Shown: in pieces, positions 9,007 through 17,351 of the stretch | Position numbering within the stretch: position 1 is the stretch's first letter | Layout: each line of letters opens with the position of its first letter | The notes under the pieces: model-generated | The model's input: the letters and a program-made list of their open reading frames with translations, nothing else | Database searches by the model: none | What the model was told of the DNA's origin: nothing | Source: VXRJ01 sp964636705 | Lineage (GTDB): Bacteria > Acidobacteriota > Vicinamibacteria > Vicinamibacterales > UBA8438 | Length of the DNA: 64,000 bases | Reading direction: 5' to 3' | Assembly (NCBI GenBank): GCA_964636705.1 | Contig: CAZWUJ010000002.1 | Location: forward strand, 164,257-228,256 | Translations under genes and position numbers: made by a program

Positions 9007-9420
9007 TCAGCCGGACTTCCGGGCGTTCTTCAATTCCACCGGCTTGCCGTGCGGCGTGTGCCGATAGGCGTCCGCCCAGGCTTCTTTGCGGTCGAGCAGC
9101 GCGCCCACTTCGGTTAAGCCCTTGCGGGTGGCGAGCGTCTCGAGGGCGGCGACCCAGTGGTGGTAGTAGTGCGACCCGTCGTCCGGTTCGCCACGGTCCG
9201 CCGCCGCCTGCAACTCGCTGGCCAGAGTCTCTGCCCACTCCTTCCAGGTGAAGTGACCTGCCTCGGACAGCTTGACCGCGAGCGCGAACGCCTGCGCCTG
9301 CCACGGCGCTTCGAAGACGGGTCCCTCCTCGTCCCGTGGCAGCGGCGGGAGCGCCGCGAGCCGGCCGGAGTCGACGGGCTCCGTCGCCGGTGGCGGCGAT
9401 TCCGGACTACGCCGGTTCAA
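9007..9420 (-). CDS. Nitrile hydratase accessory/activator protein
   Basis: 137 residues. The protein resembles the beta-subunit N-terminal fold and probably helps load cobalt into the alpha subunit, as the known activators do. Signatures are LPPLPRDEEGPVFEAPWQAQ, FTWKEWAETL and the motif YYHHWVAALETL..KGL. I chose the TTG at 9420 because a strong GGGAGGAG ribosome site lies four bases upstream and the start overlaps the beta-subunit stop by 14 bp, which suggests translational coupling. It is the third gene of the alpha-beta-activator operon. The end, KPVELKNARKSG, is complete. Confidence 0.82.
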   Translation of the reverse strand: MNRRSPESPPPATEPVDSGRLAALPPLPRDEEGPVFEAPWQAQAFALAVKLSEAGHFTWKEWAETLASELQAAADRGEPDDGSHYYHHWVAALETLATRKGLTEVGALLDRKEAWADAYRHTPHGKPVELKNARKSG

Positions 9421-10066
9421 GGTACTCCTCCCACAGGTCGACATAGACCGAATCGCCCGCCGCGGCGCGCTCGCCCCACAGCTCCTGGGCATCGAAGCGG
9501 ACGGTATAGACGTGCTGGGGAGTGTTACCCAGCCGCTGGCCCTGCTCGTCGGTGTCCTGCAGTGCGTAGACGCCATTGTCCCGGATGACCACGCCGCTTC
9601 GGCCGCGCGTGTAGCGAGGCATGCGGATGTGTCCGCGGGGATGGATGTTGCGGCCGCGCACTGCGTCGTCCACGTTGAAGCGTGCGGTTACTTCAGTATC
9701 GAGGAGGCCCGAGCCGAGCGATGCGGTCTGCGCTTCCGACGCCGGCAGCAGTTCCGGCGGCGCCACGTCGGGATCGGCGTAACCGCTGTCGAGCTCCGCC
9801 TGCGTCACGAGACCGCTGGACAGCAGCCAATTGACGCGCACGGTGAACCAGCGCTCGTAGTACGACATGCGCAGATAGTCGGCCGGGGGCAGGCTCTCCA
9901 GGGCGAACCGGAAGCTGCCCCAGTTGCGGCCGCGTCCCCATCGCCCGACGGCGCGACCCAGACCGTAGACGCGGCCCTCCCACGGTTCGTGGAAGACCGG
10001 TTCGTTCTCCTCGGGGACGACCGGGCCCATGCCGTCCATTCCGCCCATGTCGTGGATGCCGTTCAT
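9407..10066 (-). CDS. nthB: Nitrile hydratase subunit beta
   Basis: Beta subunit of the heteromeric enzyme that hydrates nitriles to amides. It has 219 residues from ATG 10066 (MNGIHDMGGM), the typical beta start. Conserved blocks are MDGMGPV..EENEPVFHEPWEGRV, SYYERWF and, in the C-terminal SH3-like barrel, GRNIHPRGHIRMPRYTRGR and YTVRFDAQELWGE. It has no export signal of its own, although the alpha subunit upstream has one. It is the second gene of the operon, 46 bp after alpha; the gap contains a weak palindrome. Confidence 0.92.
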   Translation of the reverse strand: MNGIHDMGGMDGMGPVVPEENEPVFHEPWEGRVYGLGRAVGRWGRGRNWGSFRFALESLPPADYLRMSYYERWFTVRVNWLLSSGLVTQAELDSGYADPDVAPPELLPASEAQTASLGSGLLDTEVTARFNVDDAVRGRNIHPRGHIRMPRYTRGRSGVVIRDNGVYALQDTDEQGQRLGNTPQHVYTVRFDAQELWGERAAAGDSVYVDLWEEYLEPA

Positions 10067-10112
10067 ATGCAGTCTCCGGGCCGGCAATGAAGCCGGTTGA
10101 ACGTTGGTCGAT

Positions 10113-10826
10113 TCAGGGCGAGGCCACCGTGGCGACACCGATCATCGAGTCGCGTGTCACGAGTTCCGCCAACTGCTCCTCGCTCATTCCCGCCGTGCCG
10201 GCCGGGCGCTCCGGCAGGACCAGGTACCGGATCTCGGCTGTGCTGTCCCAGACGCGCACTTCAACATCGTCCGGCACTTCGAGTCCGAATTCCTGAAGCA
10301 CGGCTCGGGGTTCGATGACCGCCCGCGCACGGTATGCGGACGACTTGTACCAGACGGGCGGCAGCCCCAGAGTCGGCCAGGGGTAGCACGAGCAGAGCGT
10401 GCAGACCACCAGGTTGCGTACCTGCGGCGTGTTCTCCACAACCACCATGTGTTCGCCCTGCGCACCGAGGTACCCCATTTCCCCGATCGCCTCGGTGCCG
10501 TCCGCGAGCAGCCGCGCCTTGAAGTCGGGATCCGACCAGGCGCGCGCCACCACCTGCGCTCCGTTGCGTGGGCCGATTCGGTTCTCGTAAGTGTCGACCG
10601 CCTCGTCGAGGACAGCCGGATCGATCATGTCCTTCTCGATCAGGATCGACTCGAGCGCCCGCACGCGCAGCGCAATGTCGTCGGGCACCACCTGGTGGTC
10701 GTGATCGTGGGCCTCCTGCTGCGCGGCGGCAACGCCCGAGCCGCCCGCCATGCCGGCGGTGCCCGCGGCGGTGGTTTTCAAGAACTCCCGGCGACCCACT
10801 TCCTCCGGTTCCTTCTTCGTCGTCAT
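10113..10826 (-). CDS. nthA: Cobalt-type nitrile hydratase subunit alpha with Tat signal
   Basis: Metal-binding subunit of nitrile hydratase, 237 residues. The claw motif V-C-T-L-C-S-C (Cys142, Cys145, Ser146, Cys147) is the cobalt type; iron enzymes usually have Ser in place of this Thr. YPWPTLGLPPVWYKS..YRARAV follows as expected. Unusually, the N-terminus reads G-R-R-E-F-L-K (Arg12-Arg13), then a small-residue hydrophobic stretch and AAAQ, a good twin-arginine signal with a likely cut near residue 35. A histidine-rich stretch (EAHDHDHQ) follows the cut. This suggests folding with cobalt in the cytoplasm and export, perhaps with the signal-less beta subunit as passenger. The start has no competitor. 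Confidence 0.9.
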   Translation of the reverse strand: MTTKKEPEEVGRREFLKTTAAGTAGMAGGSGVAAAQQEAHDHDHQVVPDDIALRVRALESILIEKDMIDPAVLDEAVDTYENRIGPRNGAQVVARAWSDPDFKARLLADGTEAIGEMGYLGAQGEHMVVVENTPQVRNLVVCTLCSCYPWPTLGLPPVWYKSSAYRARAVIEPRAVLQEFGLEVPDDVEVRVWDSTAEIRYLVLPERPAGTAGMSEEQLAELVTRDSMIGVATVASP

Positions 10827-10858
10827 CGGTGTCGCTCCACGGGTATAGCCTCTACCAG

Positions 10859-11086
10859 ATGACGAAGACTATCACCGGGATTGGGAACTCCCAAGGCGTC
10901 ATCTTCGACGCCGCGCTGATGGACCTCGCGAGGCTGAAGGTAGGCGACCAATTGACGGTAAGCGTCCATGAAGACGGCGCCATCGTCCTCACGCCGGTGC
11001 GCCCGGTCATTAACGCCCCGCAGGCTACCGAAGTCTCGAAGCGACTGATCCGCAAGAACTCCGAGCTGTTCCGGCGGTTGTCGTGA
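10859..11086 (+). CDS. AbrB/MazE-type antitoxin
   Basis: 75 residues with a SpoVT/AbrB swapped-hairpin DNA-binding domain: ITGIGNSQGVIFDAALMDLA, LKVGDQLTVSVHEDGAIVLTP. The C-terminal tail (EVSKRLIRKNSELFRRLS) would wrap the toxin. The stop overlaps the start of the Doc-like toxin in GTGA, the classic antitoxin-first arrangement. The gene begins 32 bp from the divergent nitrile hydratase alpha gene. It probably represses its own promoter with the toxin as co-repressor, by family analogy. Confidence 0.82.
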   Translation: MTKTITGIGNSQGVIFDAALMDLARLKVGDQLTVSVHEDGAIVLTPVRPVINAPQATEVSKRLIRKNSELFRRLS

Positions 11087-11415
11087 ACGCCACGCTCGTG
11101 CACCTGACGGTGGCGGCCGTCAGAGCCACTCACCGTGAAGTGCTCACCGCCCATGGAGGCGCCTCCGGCGTGCGCGACGAGAAACTGCTGGAGTCCGCCG
11201 TCGCCGCACCCCAGGCGACGATGCTCGGCGAACCGCTGCTTGCCGACATGGTCGAGATCACAGCCGCCTACTTCTTCTGCTTGTGCCGCAACCATCCGTT
11301 CGTAGACGGTAACAAGCGGGTGGCGCTGGCCGCGTGTCTGGTGTTTCTGAGCGAGAACGGTGCGCTTGAAAAAGAACACCCTAGCCGGCGCCGCACGACA
11401 TCCGACCGTGTCTAG
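11083..11415 (+). CDS. doc: Doc-like Fic-fold toxin, possibly shortened C-terminus
   Basis: Probable kinase-type toxin of the Doc family that phosphorylates EF-Tu in characterised members. The core Fic motif H-P-F-V-D-G-N-K-R lies at residues 71-79, preceded by GGASGVRDEKLLESAVAAPQ. It starts at GTG 11083 inside the antitoxin stop. After SENGALEKEH the sequence becomes basic and unfamiliar (PSRRRTTSDRV). At 110 residues it is shorter than usual Doc proteins (about 125), so the last helix may be lost. Whether it is still toxic is open. Confidence 0.78.
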   Translation: MNATLVHLTVAAVRATHREVLTAHGGASGVRDEKLLESAVAAPQATMLGEPLLADMVEITAAYFFCLCRNHPFVDGNKRVALAACLVFLSENGALEKEHPSRRRTTSDRV

Positions 11416-11447
11416 GTCCGTGCTGAAAATGTAGTCACGCCGTGGTC

Positions 11448-11476
11448 TTGTCTCTGACGGAAACCCAACGTATAGT
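11448..11476 (+). promoter_or_regulatory. Sigma70-type promoter for Phd/PIN module
   Basis: TTGTCT (11448-11453), a 17-base spacer and TATAGT (11471-11476). Transcription would start near 11483, leaving a leader of about 27 bases that carries a GAGGAGG ribosome site (11497-11503) ahead of the GTG at 11510. Confidence 0.6.
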
Positions 11477-11509
11477 GAGTTGACCTGCAGCAGATAGAGG
11501 AGGCAACGC

Positions 11510-11773
11510 GTGGAACTCGCTGTGCGTGAAGCCAAGGCGCGCTTGTCGGAGCTCATCGCCGCCGCCCAGAAGGGTGAGCGCGTCGTCATCACGAAGCACG
11601 GCGTTCCCGCCGTCGAGATGGTGCGCTGCCACCCGTGCGGAGCGATCGACTTCGAGAAGCTGGAAGAGACGCGGCGGAAGCTCGGTATCGAGGGCGATGG
11701 CGAGCGCTGGCCGAGCGAGTTCGACGACCCGTCTTTCAGCCTCCGCGTGCTCGGTCTCGAAACGGACGGATAG
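11510..11773 (+). CDS. Phd/YefM-type antitoxin
   Basis: 87 residues. The N-terminus MELAVREAKARLSELIAAAQ followed by GERVVITKHGVPAVEMV is the Phd/YefM dimerisation and DNA-binding fold. The acidic C-terminus (KLGIEGDGERWPSEFDDPSF) is the usual toxin-neutralising tail. The GTG start has a GAGGAGG ribosome site six bases upstream. A PIN toxin gene starts six bases after the stop, so they form one module, placed 94 bp after the Doc module. Confidence 0.85.
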   Translation: MELAVREAKARLSELIAAAQKGERVVITKHGVPAVEMVRCHPCGAIDFEKLEETRRKLGIEGDGERWPSEFDDPSFSLRVLGLETDG

Positions 11774-11779
11774 ACGCCG

Positions 11780-12175
11780 GTGCGGATCTTGCTCGACACG
11801 TCGTACCTCTACGATTTGATGGAAGCGCCCGGCCGCTTCACGGACGCCGAGCATCGCTTCTTCAAGGAACATGCTGCGCGCCTCTACGTCAGTGCCGTGT
11901 CGATCTGGGAGATGCGGCTGAAGTTCCGGGCGCGGCATGCGTCGGGCGCGCGCAAGAGCCGCTTCGACCCGGAGGATGTGGTCGACGCGTTGGCAAAGCA
12001 GGACGCGACGTTCTTGCCGATCACGGCGGCCCATGCGGCGCGGAAGCTCGATACCCCCTTGGCTCACCAAGACCCGTTCGACGAGCTACTGCTTGTCCAG
12101 GCGCAGGAGGAAGACTTGCGGCTGCTCACGGTCGATCGGCAACTCGTGGACCATCCGTTGGCGGTGACGCCGTAG
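11780..12175 (+). CDS. PIN-domain toxin (VapC-like ribonuclease)
   Basis: 131 residues from GTG 11780. Acidic PIN residues are in place: Asp6 in LLDTSYL, Glu44 in VSIWEMRLK, Asp93 and Asp97 in HQDPFDELLLVQAQ, and Asp114 in LLTVDRQL. The family cleaves tRNA or rRNA in a magnesium-dependent way. HQDPFDELLLVQA is typical of the subgroup paired with Phd-type antitoxins. It appears intact. The convergent deacetylase gene ends 17 bp downstream. Confidence 0.87.
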   Translation: MRILLDTSYLYDLMEAPGRFTDAEHRFFKEHAARLYVSAVSIWEMRLKFRARHASGARKSRFDPEDVVDALAKQDATFLPITAAHAARKLDTPLAHQDPFDELLLVQAQEEDLRLLTVDRQLVDHPLAVTP

Positions 12176-12192
12176 GGCAATCGGGCTTCGTC

Positions 12193-13179
12193 TCAGAGGC
12201 CGGCCTGCTCCCTGACGTAGCGCGCGACCTGCTCGTGCGTCGCCCACCAGACATCGCCCTTCTGCTGGATGTGCGCGATCAGCTCCTCCAGGATGACGAT
12301 GCGGGAGCGGTGGCCGATGATGTGCGGATGCGTCGTGAGGAGGAACATGGTCCCCTCCTCGTAGGCCTTGTCGAACTCGTCGATATAGACCTGCAACACT
12401 TCGCGGGGTGGCGAATAGCTGTTCCCCCGCGGGTTAAGGAGGGGAGCATCGTCGAGGATCCACTCGACCGGTAGCTCCACCATTCCGGTCGGCTCGCCGT
12501 TCTGCAGCAGTTCGTAAGGGCGATCGTCGGCCATCAGTGAACTGTCGTAGAGGAACCCCAGCCCGCGGATGATGTCGAGCGTGTTCGGACTGAAGTTCCA
12601 GCTCGGGGCACGGTAGCCGACCGGGCGCCGGCCGGTCACTTCCTCCAGGTAGTTCGTCGCGCGGATCACCAACTCGCGCTCCGTTTCGGCGTCGAGCGCG
12701 CTGTTCAGTTCGTGGATCCAGCCATGCACGCCAAATTCGTGGCGGCCGGAAGCCTGAATCACATCGACCATCTCGGGAGCGATCACCAGGCTGACCGCCG
12801 GAATGAAGAACGACGCCGGGATCTCGTGACGATCCATCAGGTCGACAACGCGGCGGAGGCCGACCCGGGCGCCGTACTCGCCCTGCGACATGGCGCCGAG
12901 CGACGGCTCCGCATTGCGGGCAAGCGTGATCGTGTCGTTGTCGACATCGAACGACAGCATGACGGCGACCCGCGCGCCGTCCGGCCAGCTCGCCGGCTGC
13001 AGGCTGCGGCCGGCCCGGACGCGGCCCGCGATTTCGCGGATCTCGTCGAGGCTGAGGTAGAGGCCCGGCTGATCCGCCCGGGTCTGCGCCGTCGCCCGGA
13101 TGCCAAACGCCAGGCCGGCGGACAGAACCAGCCCGAAAACCGCAACCGTCAGGACAACGCGCGCAGGCTTCACGAACAT
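12193..13179 (-). CDS. Exported polysaccharide deacetylase family protein
   Basis: NodB-homology metal-dependent deacetylase, 328 residues. I use ATG 13179 (MFVKPARVVLTVAVFG), which begins a signal peptide directly; an upstream in-frame start would add a non-hydrophobic 27-residue leader overlapping the gene behind it. Motifs are LSFDVDND (catalytic and metal Asp), FGVHGWIHE (metal His pair), RAPSWNFSPNT, and TTHPHIIGH near the end. This resembles the PuuE/allantoinase-like branch as much as chitin deacetylases, so the substrate may be a small amide rather than a glycan. It follows the metallo-hydrolase gene by 10 bp, in an operon with it. Confidence 0.83.
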   Translation of the reverse strand: MFVKPARVVLTVAVFGLVLSAGLAFGIRATAQTRADQPGLYLSLDEIREIAGRVRAGRSLQPASWPDGARVAVMLSFDVDNDTITLARNAEPSLGAMSQGEYGARVGLRRVVDLMDRHEIPASFFIPAVSLVIAPEMVDVIQASGRHEFGVHGWIHELNSALDAETERELVIRATNYLEEVTGRRPVGYRAPSWNFSPNTLDIIRGLGFLYDSSLMADDRPYELLQNGEPTGMVELPVEWILDDAPLLNPRGNSYSPPREVLQVYIDEFDKAYEEGTMFLLTTHPHIIGHRSRIVILEELIAHIQQKGDVWWATHEQVARYVREQAGL

Positions 13180-13189
13180 GGAATGGGCC

Positions 13190-14272
13190 TCACATGGGGT
13201 GAAGGATCTGCAGCACCTCGTAGATGCGGACCACAGCTCTGGGATCGACGCGGCGGGCACGATCGCCGTAGTGGGTCGCGTGGGCGGTCAGGTCGATGCG
13301 GCCGGTCGCATCCTCCGCCGACACCCCATCGGCCCGCAGCTTGCTCGCCTGATTCCAGAGGTCGCGCAGGTAGGCCTGCAGGTGACCGATCTGCTCGCGC
13401 TCCTGCAACGGAGCCCCATGGCCGGGAACCATGGTCTCGAAGTCGAGTGCCTTCAGGCGATCCAGGCTGGCCGGCCAGTCGTGGACGAAGCCGTCGCCCA
13501 TGTACGGCAGACCGTTCGCCCCGGGACTGCCGACGAAAAAATCGCCCGTAAAGACGATCCGCTCCTCCGGAAGGAAGACCAGGGTGTCGCCCGCGGTATG
13601 GCCGCGGCCCGGGTGGTGGAGTTGCACCTCCCGGCCTCCCTTCACGATGGTCATCGTGTCGTTGTAGGTGACGCTGGGCGGCTTGACGCGGGTTTCGGCC
13701 AGCGCGTTCACGTGCGCCTCGGTGATGCGGAGGTTGAGCTCCAGCTCCGACCGTTCGCCGGCGTCGGCCGCTGCGGCGATCCGTTCCTTCAACTGCTCTA
13801 TCTGCCCTCGCGCGCTCTCGGTAAAGCTGCGGTTGGTGCGCTGGCTGGGAGAGTCGGCGAGAAACTGCGTCCGGACATAGTCGTGGCCGACGATCTCGAC
13901 GTCATCGTCAAAGATCTGGTTGCCGTGCGCATGGTCGAAGTGGTAGTGCGTGTTGAACACGTAACGGATCGGCAGCTCGGTGACGTCCTCGGCGATTTCC
14001 GCCACCAGCTTGCGGGCGGCGGCAGGCGTCACGCTCGTGTCGACCAGCATCGCGTGGTCGTCGTTCACAATGACCAGCGAGTTGCTCATCGTGGTCATCG
14101 CCCCGGTGCCGGTGGCGAACCATACGCCGTTGGCCAGTTCCTCGAAGCGGTAGGCGCGCTTGCCGTCGGTGGGATCCGTCTCCTGCGCGGCCACCGCCAC
14201 AACCGCCGCCATGGCGAGCACGAGCGCCGCCGCGCGAGCCAGGTCTCGTCGTCCGTTCAACCAGTTTCGCAT
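13190..14272 (-). CDS. Exported MBL-fold metallo-hydrolase
   Basis: 360 residues with a signal peptide (ALVLAMAAVVAVAAQ). The zinc ligand motif H-Y-H-F-D-H lies at residues 109-114, with further ligands in HHPGRGHTAGD, FTGDFFVG and VPGHG. The layout resembles the quinohemoprotein-associated SoxH/cyclase-like branch of the metallo-beta-lactamase superfamily; true beta-lactamase activity is not implied. The middle (SFTESARGQIEQLKERIAAAADAGERS) is helical and unusual. Neighbours are the deacetylase 10 bp downstream and an exported unknown 60 bp upstream, all on one strand. Confidence 0.82.
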   Translation of the reverse strand: MRNWLNGRRDLARAAALVLAMAAVVAVAAQETDPTDGKRAYRFEELANGVWFATGTGAMTTMSNSLVIVNDDHAMLVDTSVTPAAARKLVAEIAEDVTELPIRYVFNTHYHFDHAHGNQIFDDDVEIVGHDYVRTQFLADSPSQRTNRSFTESARGQIEQLKERIAAAADAGERSELELNLRITEAHVNALAETRVKPPSVTYNDTMTIVKGGREVQLHHPGRGHTAGDTLVFLPEERIVFTGDFFVGSPGANGLPYMGDGFVHDWPASLDRLKALDFETMVPGHGAPLQEREQIGHLQAYLRDLWNQASKLRADGVSAEDATGRIDLTAHATHYGDRARRVDPRAVVRIYEVLQILHPM

Positions 14273-14332
14273 TTCGTCTTGCTCCTGTTCTCGGTTCCGC
14301 AGGGACCTCCCACCGCGGCGCCATCCCGTCGC

Positions 14333-15097
14333 TCATTCCGCGACGACGCGACCGGTAATCTCCTGATGATGGTGTTCGATGTACAGGTACCCGCGGTACA
14401 CGCCCGTCCGGCCCGTGCGTTCCGCATCATGATCCCGCACGTGAATGGTAAGCGTTCGCGGCAGTCTCGCCTCGTAACAATTGTCGCGCCGGGCGGCGCC
14501 GAGATGCCGGACGAGCATTTGCTGTTCTGGCGCGTTGCGGTACCGTGCGCGAACCGCCATTCCCACCGCATCGGTCCCCGCGCCCTCCGTGCCTACGTCG
14601 GAATAGGCGCCACCGAAGAAATTGTCCAGCGGAGACGGGTCGTGGGCAGCGTGGCGCAGGGCGCGCTGGTTCAGCCCCATCATTTCCCGTTCCATCGCGG
14701 CGGCCACGCGCTCAACCTCGACGCAGGCGCCGCTCTGGCACTCGGGATGCGGCTCGGGACGCAACCGCGGCTCCATCTCGACCCTGTGCGCCCGCGCGCC
14801 GCCCGCCTGCCGCTGCAACTCGCGTAGCGAGGCGCTTGCCGGGCCGAAGTACGCCATGCCGGTCGCCTCGCGTACGACGTAGCAGTCGTTGGGGTGCAGA
14901 GTGGCCACTTCGACACCGGCCGAATCGGCAGGCAACACCCAGTGGTACAAGTCTGGCGGGGGCTGCGCGGGGGTCTGCTGCCCTGCCGCAAGCACCCCGC
15001 CCGCCCCCACCGCCAAGGCGACTGCGCCCGTCAGCCACCGCACCGGCGGGGACGCCGGTCGACATGCGGCCGCGAACCGGCGGGGCGCACGGTTCAT
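14333..15097 (-). CDS. Exported protein, unknown function
   Basis: 254 residues, not recognised. The N-terminus has a basic region and hydrophobic stretch (WLTGAVALAVGAGGVLAAGQQ) fitting a signal peptide. Five cysteines in the mature part (HPNDCY, HPECQSGACVEVER, RDNCYEARL and the N-terminal AACR excluded) could form disulfides. The C-terminus has IYIEHHHQEITG-like histidines. It is the first gene of a likely three-gene operon with the metallo-hydrolase and deacetylase. The divergent quinoprotein starts 74 bp away. Confidence 0.6.
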   Translation of the reverse strand: MNRAPRRFAAACRPASPPVRWLTGAVALAVGAGGVLAAGQQTPAQPPPDLYHWVLPADSAGVEVATLHPNDCYVVREATGMAYFGPASASLRELQRQAGGARAHRVEMEPRLRPEPHPECQSGACVEVERVAAAMEREMMGLNQRALRHAAHDPSPLDNFFGGAYSDVGTEGAGTDAVGMAVRARYRNAPEQQMLVRHLGAARRDNCYEARLPRTLTIHVRDHDAERTGRTGVYRGYLYIEHHHQEITGRVVAE

Positions 15098-15171
15098 ACC
15101 GGCATTCTAGCAGCAGGATCCCTGCGCTATGATGAGTCCCGGACAGTCAGGTCACTGTAGAGAGGTTGCCG

Positions 15172-17244
15172 ATGCCTGAGCGCACTGATGCCCGAAAACC
15201 GATCCTTCTGTTTGCCACCATTGCGGTCGTCGCCGTCATTGCCGCCACAGGTTCCGCGGCCGCCCAGCAGGGCGCGCCCGCCAACGGCGAGTGGCCCACC
15301 TACGGGGGCGATCTGGGCGGAACGAAGTACTCTCCCCTGACGCAGATCGACCGGGACAATTTCGACGATCTGGAGATCGCGTGGCGATGGCTCTCTGCGG
15401 ACGCATTCCTGAGCATCGACACTCCGGGCGGCGGCGAGTGGTGGGCCGATTCGGCCACCATCTTCGAAGAGCTGCTCCGCCGGGATCCGGATCGGTGGCG
15501 CGATGCTCAACCTCCTTACATCACGAACCTGAAAGCCACACCGCTGATGGTTGGTGGCCGGCTCTTCATCAACATGCCGACCTCGCAGATCGCGTCGATC
15601 GACGCAGCGACCGGCGAGACGCTCTGGGTATACAACCCGAAGACCTACGAGGAAGGCACGACCACGATGACCGCCCGCTGGAACCAGCGTGGCGTCGCGT
15701 ACTGGGCGGACGGACCGGAACGCGCGGACGAACGGATCTTTTCCGGCACCGGCAACGGCTACCTGATCTGCGTCGACGCCAAGACGGGCGAGCCGTGCGC
15801 GGACTTCGGCGACGGCGGCTGGGTCGACCTGACGGAAGGCATCCCGCGCGCCACCCGCGGTGATCGCGACTGGCTGAACGCCCTCCACTACTCCGTGCAG
15901 TCGCCGCCCCTGGTCGTCGGCGACACGATCGTCACGCCATCTTCGATCTCATCCTACAACATCACGCGCGAGGCGCCGCCCGGCTGGATGCGCGGCTTCG
16001 ATGCGCGGAACGGCCGAATGAAGTGGATGTTCCACACCATTCCGCAGGGCGACGAGTTCGGGAACGACACCTGGGAAGGCGACTCCTGGCGCGTAACCGG
16101 CAAGGTCGGCGTCTGGACGCTGATGAGCGCGGACCCGGAGCTGGGCCTCCTCTACCTCCCTACCAACACCCCGGCGCCCGACTACTACGGCGGCCACCGG
16201 CTGGGTGACAACCTGTTTGCCGAGAGCATCGTTGCGCTCGACATCGAGACGGGCGAACGCGAGTGGCACTTCCAGGCGGTACACCACGGACTCTGGGACT
16301 GGGACTTCCCCGCCGCGCCCAACCTGGTGGACATCATTGTCGACGGCCGATCGGTGAAGGCGCTCGCGCAGATCAGCAAGCAGGGCTTCACGTACGTCTT
16401 CAACCGGGAGACGGGCGAGCCCATCTGGCCGATCGAGGAGCGCCCGGTGCCGACCGATACGGACATCCCGGGCGAGCGCCCATCGCCGACCCAACCGTTC
16501 CCGACCCGGCCCGCGCCGTTCGAGTATCAGGGCGCCGTGACAGACGACCTCGTGGACTTCACCCCGGAGATCCGGCAGATGGCGGTTGACGCGGTCGAGG
16601 GCTACCGGCTCGGTCCGATCTTCACGCCCCAGATGTGGGACGGCACGATTCAGCGCCCCAGCAGCGGCGGCGGCGCCAACTGGTCCGGCGCGGCGTTCGA
16701 TCCGGCGACCGGAGTCCTCTACATCCCCTCGCGGAACGCCTACTCCGTCCGGCAGTACCGGGAGCCGAGGCCCAGCGAGCCGGCGACACTGGCCGTAATC
16801 GAGCGGCGCGGGCAAGGCGTGACCCGGCCGCAGATGCCGCAAGGACTCCCGCTCTTCAAGCCGCCCTACTCGCGAATGACCGCCATCGACCTGAATACGG
16901 GCGACCATGTCTGGATGAAGCCGACCGGCAACGGTGACCGCATCCGCAATCATCCGCTGCTGCGCGACCTCGACCTCCCGCCGCTCGGCGGCGACGCCAG
17001 CCGCGCCGGTCCCCTGCTGACGCCGGGCCTCCTGATCTACGCCCTGACCACCGGTGGAACGAACGATGGCCCGCGCCTGGCGGCGTTCGACAAGGCGACC
17101 GGTGACGAGCTGGCGTCGGTCGACCTGCCGGGCGGCGCCATAGGCACGCCGATGACCTACCTGCTTGACGGCAGGCAGTACATCGCACTGACCGTGGGTG
17201 GCGGCCGTGTCCCGGAACTGATTGCCTTCGCCCTGCCGGAATAG
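15172..17244 (+). CDS. Periplasmic PQQ-dependent dehydrogenase (quinoprotein beta-propeller)
   Basis: 690 residues. Eight-bladed propeller dehydrogenase that oxidises alcohols or sugars in the periplasm with pyrroloquinoline quinone and passes electrons to the respiratory chain. ATG 15172 is chosen over the TTG at 15166 because AGAGAGG lies six bases upstream. A signal peptide ends near AAAQQ. Propeller signatures are EWPTYGGDLGGTKYSPL, TPLMVGGRLF, AATGETLWVYNP, HHGLWDWDFPAAPNLVDI, ETGEPIWPIEERPVP and SSGGGANWSGAAFDPATGVL. No heme C motif is present, so it needs a separate cytochrome partner. The substrate is unknown. Confidence 0.88.
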   Translation: MPERTDARKPILLFATIAVVAVIAATGSAAAQQGAPANGEWPTYGGDLGGTKYSPLTQIDRDNFDDLEIAWRWLSADAFLSIDTPGGGEWWADSATIFEELLRRDPDRWRDAQPPYITNLKATPLMVGGRLFINMPTSQIASIDAATGETLWVYNPKTYEEGTTTMTARWNQRGVAYWADGPERADERIFSGTGNGYLICVDAKTGEPCADFGDGGWVDLTEGIPRATRGDRDWLNALHYSVQSPPLVVGDTIVTPSSISSYNITREAPPGWMRGFDARNGRMKWMFHTIPQGDEFGNDTWEGDSWRVTGKVGVWTLMSADPELGLLYLPTNTPAPDYYGGHRLGDNLFAESIVALDIETGEREWHFQAVHHGLWDWDFPAAPNLVDIIVDGRSVKALAQISKQGFTYVFNRETGEPIWPIEERPVPTDTDIPGERPSPTQPFPTRPAPFEYQGAVTDDLVDFTPEIRQMAVDAVEGYRLGPIFTPQMWDGTIQRPSSGGGANWSGAAFDPATGVLYIPSRNAYSVRQYREPRPSEPATLAVIERRGQGVTRPQMPQGLPLFKPPYSRMTAIDLNTGDHVWMKPTGNGDRIRNHPLLRDLDLPPLGGDASRAGPLLTPGLLIYALTTGGTNDGPRLAAFDKATGDELASVDLPGGAIGTPMTYLLDGRQYIALTVGGGRVPELIAFALPE

Positions 17245-17351
17245 ACAACCGCTGTCCGCCAGCGCGATAGGCAAGGCGATCCGATAGGAGCTGCACCTTT
17301 GGCAGATGTGGTCGGCACCTCCGGCGTCCAGCGGACCAGGAACTCACGCCC

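Noticed and set aside
13190..14272. Metallo-beta-lactamase resistance gene
   Set aside because: Only the superfamily zinc motif is seen; length, helical insertion and context fit a general MBL hydrolase.
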